Positions 18,958 to 28,498 are shown, counted from the stretch's first letter. The stretch is DNA of 64,000 nucleotides from Rhodoferax fermentans (GCF_002017865.1 NZ_MTJN01000002.1:1116001-1180000); one strand, 5' to 3'. Notes: generated from the letters alone by a model not told the origin. Translations and numbers: made by a program.

Positions 18958-20283
18958 ATGTCTGACTACCAACAACCCGACGCCCGGGGCCACTTTGGCA
19001 TTTATGGCGGCAGTTTCATCTCCGAGACCCTGACCCACGCGGTCAACGAACTCAAAGAGGCTTACGCCAAATACCAACGCGACCCGGCCTTCATCGCTGA
19101 ATTCGAGTCCGAGCTGGCGCATTTTGTGGGCCGCCCCTCCCCCATCTACCACGCCGCGCGCATGAGCCGTGAGGTCGGAGGCGCGCAGATCTTCCTCAAA
19201 CGCGAAGACCTCAACCACACCGGCGCGCACAAGATCAACAACACCATCGGCCAGGCGATGCTGGCCAAACGCATGGGCAAACCCCGCGTGATTGCCGAAA
19301 CTGGCGCCGGCCAACACGGTGTGGCCACCGCCACCATCTGTGCCCGTTACGGACTCGAATGTGTGGTTTACATGGGCAGCGAAGACGTCAAACGCCAAAG
19401 CCCCAACGTTTACCGCATGAAGCTTTTGGGCGCCACCGTGGTGCCCGTCGAGTCAGGCAGCAAGACGCTCAAAGACGCCTTGAACGAAGCCATGCGCGAC
19501 TGGGTCGCCAATGTCGACAACACCTTCTACATCATCGGCACCGTGGCCGGGCCACACCCCTACCCAATGATGGTGCGCGATTTCCAGAGTGTGATTGGCC
19601 AGGAATGCCTGGTGCAGATGCCCGAGATGTTGCAAGCCGCCGGTTGCAGCAGCGCCCAACCCGATGTGGTGGTGGCCTGCGTGGGTGGCGGCTCCAACGC
19701 CATGGGCATCTTCTACCCCTACATCGAGTTTGAAGCCACACGGCTGATAGGTGTGGAAGCGGCTGGAGCGGGCATGGACAGCGGCAAACATTCGGCCAGC
19801 ATCCAGCGCGGCAGCCCGGGTGTGTTGCACGGCAACCGCACCTATGTGCTGCAGGACGACAACGGCCAGGTCACCGAGACCCACAGCATCAGCGCCGGGC
19901 TGGATTACCCCGGCGTCGGCCCGGAACACGCGTTTTTGAACGACATCGGTCGCGCCGAATACGTCGGCATCACCGACACCGAGGCGCTGGACGCCTTCCA
20001 CTACCTGTGTCGCACCGAAGGCATCATCCCGGCGCTCGAATCCAGCCACGCGGTGGCCTACGCGATGAAACTCGCCAAAACCATGCGGCCCGACCAGTCC
20101 ATTTTGGTCAACCTCTCTGGCCGTGGTGACAAGGACATCGGCACGGTGGCCGATCTGTCGGGGGCCGACTTCTTCTGCCGACCCAGCTGCCAGGGCCAGT
20201 CGGTCAAAGGAAATACATCCAATGTGCCGGTAGCCCTTATCCATAAAGGGCAGACAGCTACAGATTCAGGAGTTTCCCAATGA
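18958..20283 (+). CDS. trpB: Tryptophan synthase beta chain
   Basis: 441-residue PLP enzyme joining indole and serine. [15 protein letters not shown] carries the PLP lysine (about residue 92). [12 protein letters not shown] and [11 protein letters not shown] bind substrate and the PLP phosphate, and LSGRGDKDI marks the usual end. The protein runs about 50 residues beyond that motif, longer than typical, and its last 18 residues are encoded by a palindromic repeat (20228-20276). No Shine-Dalgarno is seen before the ATG; the upstream 45 bp are another repeat copy. It overlaps trpA by four bases (ATGA). Confidence 0.97.
   Translation: MSDYQQPDARGHFGIYGGSFISETLTHAVNELKEAYAKYQRDPAFIAEFESELAHFVGRPSPIYHAARMSREVGGAQIFLKREDLNHTGAHKINNTIGQAMLAKRMGKPRVIAETGAGQHGVATATICARYGLECVVYMGSEDVKRQSPNVYRMKLLGATVVPVESGSKTLKDALNEAMRDWVANVDNTFYIIGTVAGPHPYPMMVRDFQSVIGQECLVQMPEMLQAAGCSSAQPDVVVACVGGGSNAMGIFYPYIEFEATRLIGVEAAGAGMDSGKHSASIQRGSPGVLHGNRTYVLQDDNGQVTETHSISAGLDYPGVGPEHAFLNDIGRAEYVGITDTEALDAFHYLCRTEGIIPALESSHAVAYAMKLAKTMRPDQSILVNLSGRGDKDIGTVADLSGADFFCRPSCQGQSVKGNTSNVPVALIHKGQTATDSGVSQ
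20228..20276 (+). repeat. Dispersed palindromic repeat forming the trpB 3' end and trpA Shine-Dalgarno
   Basis: TAGCCCTTAT (20231-20240), then ATAAAGGGC, then GACAGCTACAGATTCAGGAGTTT. The whole copy is read as TrpB codons up to the stop. The AGGAG at 20268-20272 is spaced seven bases from the trpA ATG at 20280 and is its only good ribosome site. Confidence 0.85.
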
Positions 20284-21101
20284 GCCGCATCGCCGCCACC
20301 TTCAGCCAGCTCCAGGCACAAGGCCGCAAGGCGCTGATTCCGTTTGTCACCGCCGGTTTTCCGTATGCCGATGTCACCCCCGAACTCATGCACGCGATGG
20401 TCGCAGGCGGTGCTGACGTGATTGAACTCGGTGTGCCTTTTTCCGACCCCAGCGCCGACGGCCCGGTGATCCAGAAAGCCGGTGACAAAGCCCTGGCTTT
20501 TGGCATTGGCCTGGCCCAGGTGCTCGACATGGTGCGGGTCTTCCGCGCTCAAAATCAGACCACGCCGGTGGTGCTCATGGGTTACGCCAACCCGGTGGAG
20601 CGTTACAACCAGAAACACGCCAGTGGCGCCAATGACAGCGCTTTTGTGCAGGATGCCAGCGCCGCCGGGGTAGACGGTGTGTTGATCGTCGACTACCCGC
20701 CCGAAGAGTGTGAGGAGTTCGCGGCCGAACTCAAGGCGCACAACATGGACCTGATCTTTTTGCTGGCCCCCACCAGCACCGATGAGCGCATGGCCCAGGT
20801 GGCGCGCATCGCCAGCGGTTATGTCTATTACGTGTCACTCAAGGGCGTGACCGGCTCGGGCGCGCTCGACACCGCTGCGGTGGAAGCCATGTTGCCGCGC
20901 ATCCGCCAGTTTGTGAACGTGCCCGTCGGTGTGGGGTTTGGCATCCGCGACGCGGCCACCGCACAGGCCATCGGCAAGGTGGCAGACGCGGTGGTGATTG
21001 GCAGCAAGATCATCCAGCTGATCGACAATCAGCCGCGTGATCAGGTGGCCTGCACCGCGCAAAACTTCCTGCGTGGTGTTCGCAACGCGTTGGATTCATA
21101 A
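20280..21101 (+). CDS. trpA: Tryptophan synthase alpha chain
   Basis: 273-residue TIM-barrel subunit that cleaves indole-3-glycerol phosphate and channels indole to TrpB. The catalytic residues lie in [18 protein letters not shown] (Glu, about residue 50) and [11 protein letters not shown] (Asp, about residue 140, in the usual V(D/E)P-like loop). [12 protein letters not shown] and [11 protein letters not shown] form the phosphate site. The start overlaps the trpB stop. The Shine-Dalgarno comes from a palindromic repeat. Confidence 0.97.
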   Translation: MSRIAATFSQLQAQGRKALIPFVTAGFPYADVTPELMHAMVAGGADVIELGVPFSDPSADGPVIQKAGDKALAFGIGLAQVLDMVRVFRAQNQTTPVVLMGYANPVERYNQKHASGANDSAFVQDASAAGVDGVLIVDYPPEECEEFAAELKAHNMDLIFLLAPTSTDERMAQVARIASGYVYYVSLKGVTGSGALDTAAVEAMLPRIRQFVNVPVGVGFGIRDAATAQAIGKVADAVVIGSKIIQLIDNQPRDQVACTAQNFLRGVRNALDS

Positions 21102-21176
21102 TCCGCCCTTGACACTTTTACCGGACCGGTGAGCGCCCTGCGGCGCGCCGGGTCCCTGATCCAGAAGGAAAAAAGC

Positions 21177-22049
21177 ATGAGTTGGCTTGAAAAACTGCTT
21201 CCCCCCAAAATCCAGCAAACCGATCCCAAAGACCGGCGTGCCGTGCCCGAGGGCCTGTGGATCAAATGCCCGGCCTGTGAAAGCGTGCTCTACAAAACCG
21301 ATCTGGAGCAGAACCAGAACGTCTGCCCGACCTGCAGCCACCACCACCGCATTGGCGCACGCGCCCGGCTCAACTTCTTCCTGGACAACGAAGGCCGTTA
21401 CGAAATCGGCCAGGAAGTCTTGCCCGTGGACGCGCTCAAGTTCAAGGACAGCCGCAAATACCCCGAACGCCTGAAAGAAGCGCTGGAAAACACCGGCGAG
21501 ACCGATGCGCTGGTGGTCATGGGCGGCAGTGTGCTGGGCATTGGCCTGGTGGCGGCGTGTTTTGAATTTGAATTCATGGGCGGCAGCATGGGCAGCGTGG
21601 TGGGTGAGCGTTTTGCGCGTGGTGTGCAAGCCGCCATCGACCAGAAGGTGCCCTTTGTGTGCTTCACCGCCACCGGAGGTGCACGCATGCAAGAGGGCCT
21701 GCTCTCGCTGATGCAGATGGCCAAGACCAACGCGTCGCTGACCCATCTGGCCAAAAAAGGCCTGCCCTACATCAGTGTCTTGACCGACCCGACCATGGGT
21801 GGCGTGAGCGCCGGGTTTGCCTTCTTAGGCGACGTGGTGATGGCTGAACCCAAGGCGCTGATCGGTTTTGCCGGACCGCGCGTGATTGAATCGACGGTGC
21901 GCGTGAAGCTGCCCGAAGGTTTCCAACGCGCCGAGTTCCTGCAGACCAAGGGCGCGGTGGACCTGATCTGTGACCGCCGCGAGCTGCGTGCCACCATTGC
22001 CAACACCCTGGCCATGCTCACGCGCCAAAGTGCCGACGCGGTCGGTTAA
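21177..22049 (+). CDS. accD: Acetyl-CoA carboxylase carboxyltransferase subunit beta
   Basis: 290-residue subunit of the carboxyltransferase that makes malonyl-CoA for fatty-acid synthesis. The N-terminal zinc ribbon is visible as CPAC ... CPTC (about residues 35-57), followed by the crotonase-fold CT domain with [13 protein letters not shown] and [11 protein letters not shown], the oxyanion and CoA-binding segments. The ATG at 21177 has AGAAGGAAA upstream. Placement after trpFBA is common in betaproteobacteria; the accA partner is not in this window. Confidence 0.96.
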   Translation: MSWLEKLLPPKIQQTDPKDRRAVPEGLWIKCPACESVLYKTDLEQNQNVCPTCSHHHRIGARARLNFFLDNEGRYEIGQEVLPVDALKFKDSRKYPERLKEALENTGETDALVVMGGSVLGIGLVAACFEFEFMGGSMGSVVGERFARGVQAAIDQKVPFVCFTATGGARMQEGLLSLMQMAKTNASLTHLAKKGLPYISVLTDPTMGGVSAGFAFLGDVVMAEPKALIGFAGPRVIESTVRVKLPEGFQRAEFLQTKGAVDLICDRRELRATIANTLAMLTRQSADAVG

Positions 22050-22075
22050 ACCCGAGTTCTTTCACCCCGGCAAAC

Positions 22076-22432
22076 ATGGCCTCAGACGCATCCTTCGCGG
22101 ACTACGTCTGTGACCAGATCAGCGGCGCCGGGCCGGTGTCCTCACGCAAGATGTTTGGTGAATACGCCATCTACTGCTGTGGCAAGGTGGTGGCGCTGGT
22201 GTGTGACAACCAGCTGTTTGTCAAACCCACCGAGGCCGGGCGCGTATGGATTGGCAGCCCGGTGGAGGCTCAACCCTTTCCCGGGGCCAAACCCTGGTTT
22301 CTCGTTGAGGATGCGCTGGACGACCGCCCCTGGATCACCCAGCTGATCCGGCTGACCGAGTTGGAGACGCCAGCCCCCAAACCCAAAGCCGCCAAAAAGG
22401 CCAAGGGCAGCAGCCCGTCAAAACGCCAGTAG
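22076..22432 (+). CDS. TfoX/Sxy N-terminal-domain protein
   Basis: 118-residue protein consisting of the TfoX N-terminal domain. The motif SSRKMFGEYAIYCCGKVVALVCDNQLFVKPT (quoted core KMFGEYAIYCCGK) is characteristic, and the C-terminus is a Lys-rich tail. Full-length TfoX/Sxy activates competence genes with CRP in gammaproteobacteria, but stand-alone N-terminal domains are common and of unknown role. It follows accD by 26 bp and runs into the convergent YggT gene, with the two 3' ends overlapping by 15 bp. Confidence 0.82.
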   Translation: MASDASFADYVCDQISGAGPVSSRKMFGEYAIYCCGKVVALVCDNQLFVKPTEAGRVWIGSPVEAQPFPGAKPWFLVEDALDDRPWITQLIRLTELETPAPKPKAAKKAKGSSPSKRQ

Positions 22433-22984
22433 AGCCGCCGCCTGCAGGTTGCCCAGCACAATGGCCACAATCTGCAAAATCACCAGCAGCGCCAGCGGCG
22501 ACAGATCCACACCACCAATCAGGGGCAACACGCGCCGGATTGGCACCAGCAAGGGGCTGACCAGCCGCTCCAACACATCGGCGATCACCGAGTTGGTCTG
22601 CACCCAGGACAAGACCGCATACACAATCACCGCGCCGGTCATTGCCGACACCGTCATACGCAGCAAGCCAAACAGCGCCAGGATCGGCACCGCAAACAAA
22701 CCACCGGCCGCACCCGCCAACAGCCACAACAGGCCAAACTCAGCCAGTTGCAACAGAAAAGCCGCCACCAGACTGGCGGTATCGAGCGCACCCACCGACG
22801 GGACCACTTTGCGCAGCGGCAGCACAATCCAGTCGGTCAACGCAAACACAAAACGCCCGAGCGGATTGCCCGAGCGCGCCGACATCGGAATCCGCAGGTA
22901 CTGCATGTACAGGCGCAACAGGCAAGCGCCGCTGAGCAAACCAACAACAACCTCAAGCAGCAGGGTAAAAATTTGGTACAGCAT
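22418..22984 (-). CDS. YggT family membrane protein
   Basis: 188-residue integral membrane protein made of two YGGT repeats. The first contains LRLYMQYLRIPMSARSGNP followed by TDWIVLPLRKVVPS; the second contains YAVLSWVQTNS followed by LVSPLLVPIRRVLPLIGGVDLSPL. Four to five membrane helices are evident. The ATG at 22984 is preferred over an upstream Met because the conserved start MLYQIF follows it. Function in this group is not settled; homologues are linked to envelope and osmotic processes. It is divergent from lysS. Confidence 0.87.
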   Translation of the reverse strand: MLYQIFTLLLEVVVGLLSGACLLRLYMQYLRIPMSARSGNPLGRFVFALTDWIVLPLRKVVPSVGALDTASLVAAFLLQLAEFGLLWLLAGAAGGLFAVPILALFGLLRMTVSAMTGAVIVYAVLSWVQTNSVIADVLERLVSPLLVPIRRVLPLIGGVDLSPLALLVILQIVAIVLGNLQAAALLAF

Positions 22985-23121
22985 GGTGTCAAAACAAAGC
23001 AAGTCAGGTGCGCTGCATCATAGCGACAGCGCGGCACTTTAAAATACGCGGCTTTGCCTTGTCTCCAACCCGCATGCGGGCTTTTGCCCACCTGGCCGCC
23101 ACCCACTCTTGATTGACGCAC

Positions 23122-24684
23122 ATGTCTGAACCCATCACCGCCGCCCCCAGCCCAGCCCCCCAGGACGAGAACCAGCTCATGGCCGAGCGGCGCGACAAAC
23201 TCAAGGCGCTGCGCCAGGCGCAGGCTGAGGGCAAAGGGGTGGCTTTCCCGAACGACTTTAAACCCGCCAACCACGCCGCCGACCTGTTTGCCACACACGC
23301 CGAGCAAACGCCTGAAGCCCTGATCGAGCAAGCCACCACGGCCAAGATCGCCGGGCGCATGATGCTCAAACGTGTGATGGGCAAGGCCAGTTTTGCCACC
23401 TTGCAAGACAGCACGGGGCGCATCCAGGTCTACATCAAACGTGACGATGTGGGTGAGGAGGTGTACGCCGCGTTCAAACACTGGGACCTGGGCGACATCG
23501 TGGCCGCTGAAGGCACGGTGTTCAAGACCAAGACTGGCGAGTTATCGATCCATGCCAGCAGCATCCGTCTGTTGACCAAAAGCCTGCGCCCGATGCCCGA
23601 CAAGTTCCACGGCATGGCCGACCAGGAGGTCAAATACCGCCAACGCTATGTCGACCTGATGACCGACGAAGACACGCGCAAGCGTTTTGTGGCGCGCAGC
23701 AAGGCGGTCAGTGGCATCCGCGAGTTCATGGTGGCGCACGACTTTCTGGAAGTTGAAACCCCGATGCTGCACCCGATTCCCGGCGGTGCCAACGCCAAGC
23801 CCTTCACCACGCACCACAACGCGCTGGACCAGCAGATGTTCCTGCGCATTGCGCCCGAGCTCTACCTCAAGCGGCTGATCGTCGGTGGTTTTGAGCGCGT
23901 GTTCGAGATCAACCGCAGTTTCCGCAACGAAGGCATCAGCGTGCGCCACAACCCCGAGTTCACCATGATGGAGTTCTACGCGGCGTACTGGGACTACCAA
24001 GACCTGATGACCTTCACCGAAGCGCTGATCCGCGACGCCGCCCAACGCGCCCTGGGCACGCTGCAACTGAGCTACGCAGGTAAACCGGTCGATCTGGCCC
24101 CGCCGTTTGAGCGCCTGACCATCCATGAAGCCATCTGCAAATACACCGAGGCTGGCCAGATGCTCGACGACGGCTCGGGCCTGAAGGTCGACAGCGCCGA
24201 GTGGTTGCGCTCGGTGCTGCCCAAGCTTGGCATCACCGAAGCCAAACACCATATCTCGACCCGCAGCCTGCCCAGCTTGCAGGTGCTGTATTTCGAGGAA
24301 ACCGTGGAAGAAAAGCTCTGGCAGCCGACCTTCATCATGGAGCACCCGACCGAAATCTCGCCGCTGGCCCGCGCCAACGACAGCCGCCCCGAAGTGACCG
24401 AGCGTTTTGAGCTCTACATCACCGGGCGCGAATTCGGCAATGGTTTCAGCGAGTTGAACGACGCCGAGGAACAAGCGGCCCGCTTCCAGGCCCAGGTGGC
24501 CGCCAAAGACAGCGGCGACGACGAAGCCATGTACTACGACCACGACTTCATCCGCGCCCTCGAATACGGCATGCCCCCCACCGGCGGCTGCGGCGTCGGG
24601 CTGGATCGGCTGATGATGTTGCTGACCGACAGCAGCAGCATCCGCGACGTGATTCTGTTCCCGGCTTTGCGCCGCGAAGTTTAA
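23122..24684 (+). CDS. lysS: Lysyl-tRNA synthetase (class II)
   Basis: 520-residue class II synthetase. An N-terminal OB-fold anticodon domain (about residues 70-175; [20 protein letters not shown]) is followed by the catalytic core. Motif 1 lies around [19 protein letters not shown], motif 2 is [20 protein letters not shown], and motif 3 is [13 protein letters not shown] near the C-terminus. The ATG at 23122 is taken rather than a TTG three codons earlier. It has its own upstream region, divergent from yggT. Confidence 0.97.
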   Translation: MSEPITAAPSPAPQDENQLMAERRDKLKALRQAQAEGKGVAFPNDFKPANHAADLFATHAEQTPEALIEQATTAKIAGRMMLKRVMGKASFATLQDSTGRIQVYIKRDDVGEEVYAAFKHWDLGDIVAAEGTVFKTKTGELSIHASSIRLLTKSLRPMPDKFHGMADQEVKYRQRYVDLMTDEDTRKRFVARSKAVSGIREFMVAHDFLEVETPMLHPIPGGANAKPFTTHHNALDQQMFLRIAPELYLKRLIVGGFERVFEINRSFRNEGISVRHNPEFTMMEFYAAYWDYQDLMTFTEALIRDAAQRALGTLQLSYAGKPVDLAPPFERLTIHEAICKYTEAGQMLDDGSGLKVDSAEWLRSVLPKLGITEAKHHISTRSLPSLQVLYFEETVEEKLWQPTFIMEHPTEISPLARANDSRPEVTERFELYITGREFGNGFSELNDAEEQAARFQAQVAAKDSGDDEAMYYDHDFIRALEYGMPPTGGCGVGLDRLMMLLTDSSSIRDVILFPALRREV

Positions 24685-24687
24685 GGA

Positions 24688-24730
24688 AAATTGGCCTCTA
24701 GCCCTTACAAATCAAGGGCTGATAGCTATG
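24688..24730 (+). repeat. Dispersed palindromic repeat after lysS, supplying a downstream start codon
   Basis: AATTGGCCTCT, arms AGCCCTT (24700-24706) and AAGGGCT (24714-24720), then GATAGCTAT. The final AT plus the next G make the ATG (24728) of the YgjP-like gene. Confidence 0.85.
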
Positions 24731-25285
24731 CATACGATAGTGAACCCAGGTAGCGCACGGCCGCTGCGCTACCTGCAGGGCTACCCTGCGGACACCCTGG
24801 CGCAGGTTGAGCAGATGCTGCAACAAGACCGCGTGGCTGACTGGCTGCGCCAAAAGTACCCACAGGGCCACACGGTGCGCACCGACAAGGCGCTGTTTGA
24901 CTATGTGCAGGCGCTGAAATCCGAGCACCTGCGCGGCGCCGAACCGCTGGCCAAAGTGGCGTTTGACAACAAACTCCAGGTGGTGCAACACGCGCTGGGC
25001 ACCCACACCACGATCAGCCGGGTGCAAGGCAACAAACTCAAGGCCAAGCGTGAGATCCGCGTGGCCAGCCTGTTCAAACAGGCGCCCGAAGAGTTTTTGA
25101 AAATGATCAGCGTGCATGAACTCGCCCACCTCAAGGAACGCCAGCACGACAAGGCGTTTTACCAGCTGTGTACCTACATGGAGCCGCGTTACCACCAGCT
25201 CGAGTTTGAGGTGCGGGTGTACCTGACCCACCTGGAAGTGTCGGGAGCGCGGTTGTGGGCCACCGCCACCAGCACGCCCGGTTGA
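24728..25285 (+). CDS. YgjP-like metallopeptidase domain protein
   Basis: 185-residue protein with the zinc-peptidase pattern VHELAHLKERQHDKAFYQLC (about residues 128-147), in which HELAH plus the downstream His match the YgjP/WLM-like (DUF45) family. The remainder has the charged, basic character of that family. The ATG at 24728 coincides with the end of a palindromic repeat and has no Shine-Dalgarno. A GTG at 24740 is the alternative, and would drop the four repeat-derived residues. It lies 44 bp after lysS. Physiological substrate unknown. Confidence 0.82.
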   Translation: MHTIVNPGSARPLRYLQGYPADTLAQVEQMLQQDRVADWLRQKYPQGHTVRTDKALFDYVQALKSEHLRGAEPLAKVAFDNKLQVVQHALGTHTTISRVQGNKLKAKREIRVASLFKQAPEEFLKMISVHELAHLKERQHDKAFYQLCTYMEPRYHQLEFEVRVYLTHLEVSGARLWATATSTPG

Positions 25286-25395
25286 GAGGTGATGGACACA
25301 GGCAAGTGGGATCAATCCCTCTACCCTTGCCAAGGGTATCCAGTCGCCGCTCTGTTTAAACCCGCTACACAACACTGTATTTTGAATCTGTCCCA

Positions 25396-25851
25396 ATGAA
25401 ACGTCTCACCGCCTCCCTCCTGCTGTTTGTGCTGGCCTGTCTGCTGACCGTGGATGCCGCCCGGTTCCCGGACATCCATACCGGCTACACCCAGACCTGC
25501 AGCGCCAACGCAGAGTCCACACGCTTCACCGCAGCGCAGACCAAGTTGCAGGTTCAATGCCCCGAAGGCGCCATCAAGATCCAATGCAAGGTCAACACCG
25601 AGCTGTGTGCGCTGGTGGACAGCACCAAGCCCACGCTGTCCCATTTGAAACTCATCAAAACCTCCTTCCTGGAGGATCACCTCGTGCTCTCTGCCGTGGT
25701 GGATGGTCGAGAGCTCTCGTATCTGTCACCGGTTGAAGAGGCCCTTGCCCGGGCCCACCAGGCCATCTGGATCTACGTGGCACTGCTCTGGCTGGCCTTT
25801 GTGCTCAGCTTGTTTCTTTTGAGAAAAAACAAGATTGGCCGCTGGTTGTAG
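25396..25851 (+). CDS. Unknown secreted/membrane-anchored protein
   Basis: 151 residues, not recognised. A typical signal peptide (about residues 1-21) is followed by a periplasmic domain with four cysteines (in QTCSAN, VQCPEG, IQCKVN and TELCAL), spaced so as to allow two disulfides. One membrane helix lies near the C-terminus (about 124-144), followed by the positive tail RKNKIGRW. This gives an N-out, C-in topology if the signal is cleaved. It stands alone between the YgjP-like gene and the c-di-GMP riboswitch. Base composition is like its neighbours. Confidence 0.7.
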   Translation: MKRLTASLLLFVLACLLTVDAARFPDIHTGYTQTCSANAESTRFTAAQTKLQVQCPEGAIKIQCKVNTELCALVDSTKPTLSHLKLIKTSFLEDHLVLSAVVDGRELSYLSPVEEALARAHQAIWIYVALLWLAFVLSLFLLRKNKIGRWL

Positions 25852-25932
25852 CGTCACCGGCACAGCTGGAGCACCCAAGCGGCACCAGGCCACGCACGCC
25901 ACCCGACCACGGAAAACAAGGGAAAACCCTAG

Positions 25933-25938
25933 TAAAAT
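25933..25938 (+). promoter_or_regulatory. Predicted -10 box of the cheW-mcp transcript
   Basis: TAAAAT at 25933-25938 would start transcription about 25945, two bases before the riboswitch P1 stem. No convincing -35 is seen. Confidence 0.45.
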
Positions 25939-25946
25939 GTGGCTTT

Positions 25947-26031
25947 TTTGGCACACTTGAGCGAAAGCCAAGGTCGCAAAGCCTCCGGTCTGACACCTGC
26001 CACAGGCAGAAAAGACAGCGGGGTTGCCGAA
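25947..26031 (+). ncRNA. Cyclic-di-GMP-I riboswitch (GEMM-I)
   Basis: Aptamer that binds cyclic di-GMP. All GEMM-I landmarks are present in order. P1 is TTTGGCA (25947-25953) with TGCCGAA (26025-26031). A stem is capped by a GAAA tetraloop (CTTGAGC-GAAA-GCCAAG, about 25956-25972) with a single bulged A. The near-invariant core CGCAAAGCCTCCGG follows (about 25975-25988). A variable stem GTCT...AGAC contains the hairpin CTGCC-ACA-GGCAG, and AGCGGGGTTGCCGA closes the aptamer. It lies 172 bases before cheW and should control cheW-mcp. Found by pattern recall, not by a covariance search. Confidence 0.9.
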
Positions 26032-26203
26032 CAGGTCGAACACCAGCCACGCTGGCACCACACCTCTTCGCATGGTCACGGTCCGTGGCTGTTTGCCTTA
26101 CCCGCGCTTTTCCTTTTTTGTTTGCCACCGCTGTCACAGTGTCGGGGCCTGTTAAGAGGCGCCTTGATGTGTTGATGGCATCCACCACAAGGACTGGGTC
26201 ATC
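26032..26203 (+). promoter_or_regulatory. Possible expression platform of the c-di-GMP riboswitch
   Basis: Two mutually exclusive pairings are visible: a local hairpin GCCA-CGC-TGGC (26046-26056), or AGCCACG (26045-26051) with CGTGGCT (26084-26090). A T-rich stretch follows at about 26104-26116. There is no textbook terminator and the cheW Shine-Dalgarno (AAGGA near 26189-26193) is well downstream, so the switching mode (transcription or translation) is open. Confidence 0.4.
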
Positions 26204-26725
26204 ATGGAAAACACCGCGATCAACAACACGGGCTCTGCCAGCCCAACCCCCTCAACCACGCCCCCGCGCGAGTACCTGAGCTTTCAGCTCGGCTCGGTGG
26301 AGTACGGCATTGACATCCTCAAGGTGCAGGAGATCCGGGGTTTCGAGACCTCGACCCGGATGTTCAACGCGCCGCCCTACGTCCTGGGGGTGCTCAACAT
26401 GCGCGGTGTCATCGTGCCAATTCTGGACATGCGCCTGAAGTTCGAGATGGCCGAGGTGGCCTACAACAGCCAGACCGTGACGATTGTGCTCAACGTGGCC
26501 AACCGGGTGGTGGGCATGGTGGTGGACGCGGTGCAAGACGTGGTGGCGATCCAGGCAGCGGATGTCAAACCCGCGCCTGATTTCAATGGGGCGGTCAACA
26601 CCCAGCACATCATCGGTATTGCCACCGTGGAGCAGACCGAACAACAACGCATGCTGGTGCTGCTGGACATCGAAAAACTCATGTCCAGTGCCGACATGGG
26701 GCTGGTGGCTGATGCCAACGTCTGA
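26204..26725 (+). CDS. cheW: Chemotaxis coupling protein CheW
   Basis: 173-residue CheW-domain protein that links chemoreceptors to the CheA kinase. YLSFQLGSVEYGIDILKVQEIRG (core LGSVEYGIDILKVQEI, about residues 28-43), VLGVLNMRGVIVPILDMRLKF and the IGIATVEQTEQQRMLVLLDIEKL region are the usual strands. An extra Pro/Thr-rich N-terminus of about 22 residues is present. It is followed 24 bp later by an mcp gene, and a c-di-GMP riboswitch leads the transcript. No cheA is present in the window, so it probably feeds a cluster elsewhere. Confidence 0.95.
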   Translation: MENTAINNTGSASPTPSTTPPREYLSFQLGSVEYGIDILKVQEIRGFETSTRMFNAPPYVLGVLNMRGVIVPILDMRLKFEMAEVAYNSQTVTIVLNVANRVVGMVVDAVQDVVAIQAADVKPAPDFNGAVNTQHIIGIATVEQTEQQRMLVLLDIEKLMSSADMGLVADANV

Positions 26726-26749
26726 TATTTCGTTATTTGGAGTAGTTTC

Positions 26750-28498
26750 TTGTCAAGTTTACGCAACATAAAAATCGCCACCCGTCTGGCATTGGGTTTT
26801 GGTTTGGTGATTCTGATCGGCATCGTGATCGCCGCCTTTTCAGCGTGGGAGATGCGCGCACTGGCATCGCAGTTGGACCTGGTGGCCAATGAGCGCATGG
26901 TCAAGGTGTCACAGTTCAGCACCCTAAAAGACAACTACAACGCCGCCGCTCTCTATGCGCGCAATGCCGTCATCATCAACGACCCCGATTTCCAGGAAGG
27001 TGAGAAGAAAAAAATTGCCGATCTGCGTGCGGTCAATGCAGATATCCAGAGCAAGTTGGAAAAAGAAATCGTCGTTCCCAAAGCCGTTGAACTGCTGAAG
27101 ATCACCAGCGATAAACGGGACGCCTACAACGCCGCCATTGACCGGGTCATAGACATGGCAGAAAAGGGTCAACAAACCGGGGCGGGGGCCGTGCTGATTG
27201 GGGAGGTTCTTCCCTTGCAGATTCCGATTTTCAAGGCCCTGGACGATTCACGGGCAATGCAGGACGAACTGGCAAGCAGTCTGGCCAAAGAGGCGATGGC
27301 CTCCGCAACCGCAGATGCCCTCCTGATGGTGGTCTGTGCCACGCTGATGCTGCTGATTGGCGGCACGGTGGCCTGGCTGATCACGCGTGACCTGTCACGC
27401 GCCCTGGGTGCCGAGCCCCGCGCCCTGTCCGAGGTGGCGACCCGTGTGGCTGATGGCGACCTCAGCGTGCGTCTGCCCTTGCGCAGCGGCGACAGCAGCA
27501 GCGTCATGGCCAATCTGGCACGTATGCAAGCGGCTTTGGTCAAGGTTGTCAGCACCGTGCGCCAGGGCTCCGAATCGGTCTCCACCGCCAGCGCCGAAAT
27601 CGCCCAGGGCAACCATGACTTGTCTTCACGCACCGAGTCCCAGGCCAGCGCCCTGGAACAAACCGCCGCCTCCATGGAAGAACTCGGCTCCACCGTCAAA
27701 CAAAACGCCGACAACGCCCGTCAAGCCAACCAGCTCGCCCAAAACGCCAGCTCGGTGGCCATCAAGGGCGGTGAAGTCGTCGCCCAGGTGGTCGACACCA
27801 TGAAGGGCATCAACGAATCGAGCCGCAAGATCAGCGACATCATCAGCGTGATCGATGGCATCGCTTTCCAGACCAACATCCTCGCGTTGAATGCTGCTGT
27901 CGAAGCCGCTCGTGCGGGTGAACAGGGCCGTGGTTTTGCGGTGGTGGCCAGCGAGGTGCGCAGTCTGGCCGGGCGCAGTGCCGAAGCCGCCAAAGAAATC
28001 AAGACCCTGATCAGCGCCAGTGTGGAGCGCGTTGAACAAGGCACAGCTTTGGTCGATCAGGCCGGTACCACCATGACCGAGGTCGTGGCCTCCATTCGCC
28101 GGGTCAACGACATCATGGGCGAGATCAGCGCCGCCAGCGTCGAACAAAGCCAGGGTGTAGGCCAGGTGGGTGAAGCCATCCAGCAGATGGACCAGGCCAC
28201 CCAGCAAAACGCAGCCTTGGTCGAAGAGATGGCGGCGGCTGCATCCAGCCTCAAGAGCCAGGCGCAGGACCTGGTGGGCACGGTGGCGGTGTTCAAACTG
28301 GCAGCGGGGCAGGACAGCGGGTACGCAACCGCAACACCCACGCCACCACCCAGTCTGGCCACCCCGGTCAGCCACAACACCCCCAAGCAACTCGCCAGCA
28401 GCCGCCAAGCCGCCACCAAGGCAGCGCCCCAGGCAGCCGCCTTGACCCATGACAGCGACAACAAAGCGGGTGGTTCTCAGGATTGGGAGAGCTTCTGA
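26750..28498 (+). CDS. Methyl-accepting chemotaxis protein
   Basis: 582-residue transmembrane receptor. TM1 is about residues 10-32 and is followed by a periplasmic four-helix-bundle (4HB_MCP-type) sensor. TM2 is about 188-211, then HAMP (about 211-263) and the methyl-accepting domain with the invariant tip [20 protein letters not shown]. The start is TTG with GGAG upstream (in TTTGGAGTAG). After a Pro/Ala/Thr-rich linker the protein ends in DWESF, close to the NWETF pentapeptide that tethers CheR/CheB in other receptors. Ligand unknown. Second gene of the riboswitch-led transcript. Confidence 0.95.
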   Translation: MSSLRNIKIATRLALGFGLVILIGIVIAAFSAWEMRALASQLDLVANERMVKVSQFSTLKDNYNAAALYARNAVIINDPDFQEGEKKKIADLRAVNADIQSKLEKEIVVPKAVELLKITSDKRDAYNAAIDRVIDMAEKGQQTGAGAVLIGEVLPLQIPIFKALDDSRAMQDELASSLAKEAMASATADALLMVVCATLMLLIGGTVAWLITRDLSRALGAEPRALSEVATRVADGDLSVRLPLRSGDSSSVMANLARMQAALVKVVSTVRQGSESVSTASAEIAQGNHDLSSRTESQASALEQTAASMEELGSTVKQNADNARQANQLAQNASSVAIKGGEVVAQVVDTMKGINESSRKISDIISVIDGIAFQTNILALNAAVEAARAGEQGRGFAVVASEVRSLAGRSAEAAKEIKTLISASVERVEQGTALVDQAGTTMTEVVASIRRVNDIMGEISAASVEQSQGVGQVGEAIQQMDQATQQNAALVEEMAAAASSLKSQAQDLVGTVAVFKLAAGQDSGYATATPTPPPSLATPVSHNTPKQLASSRQAATKAAPQAAALTHDSDNKAGGSQDWESF

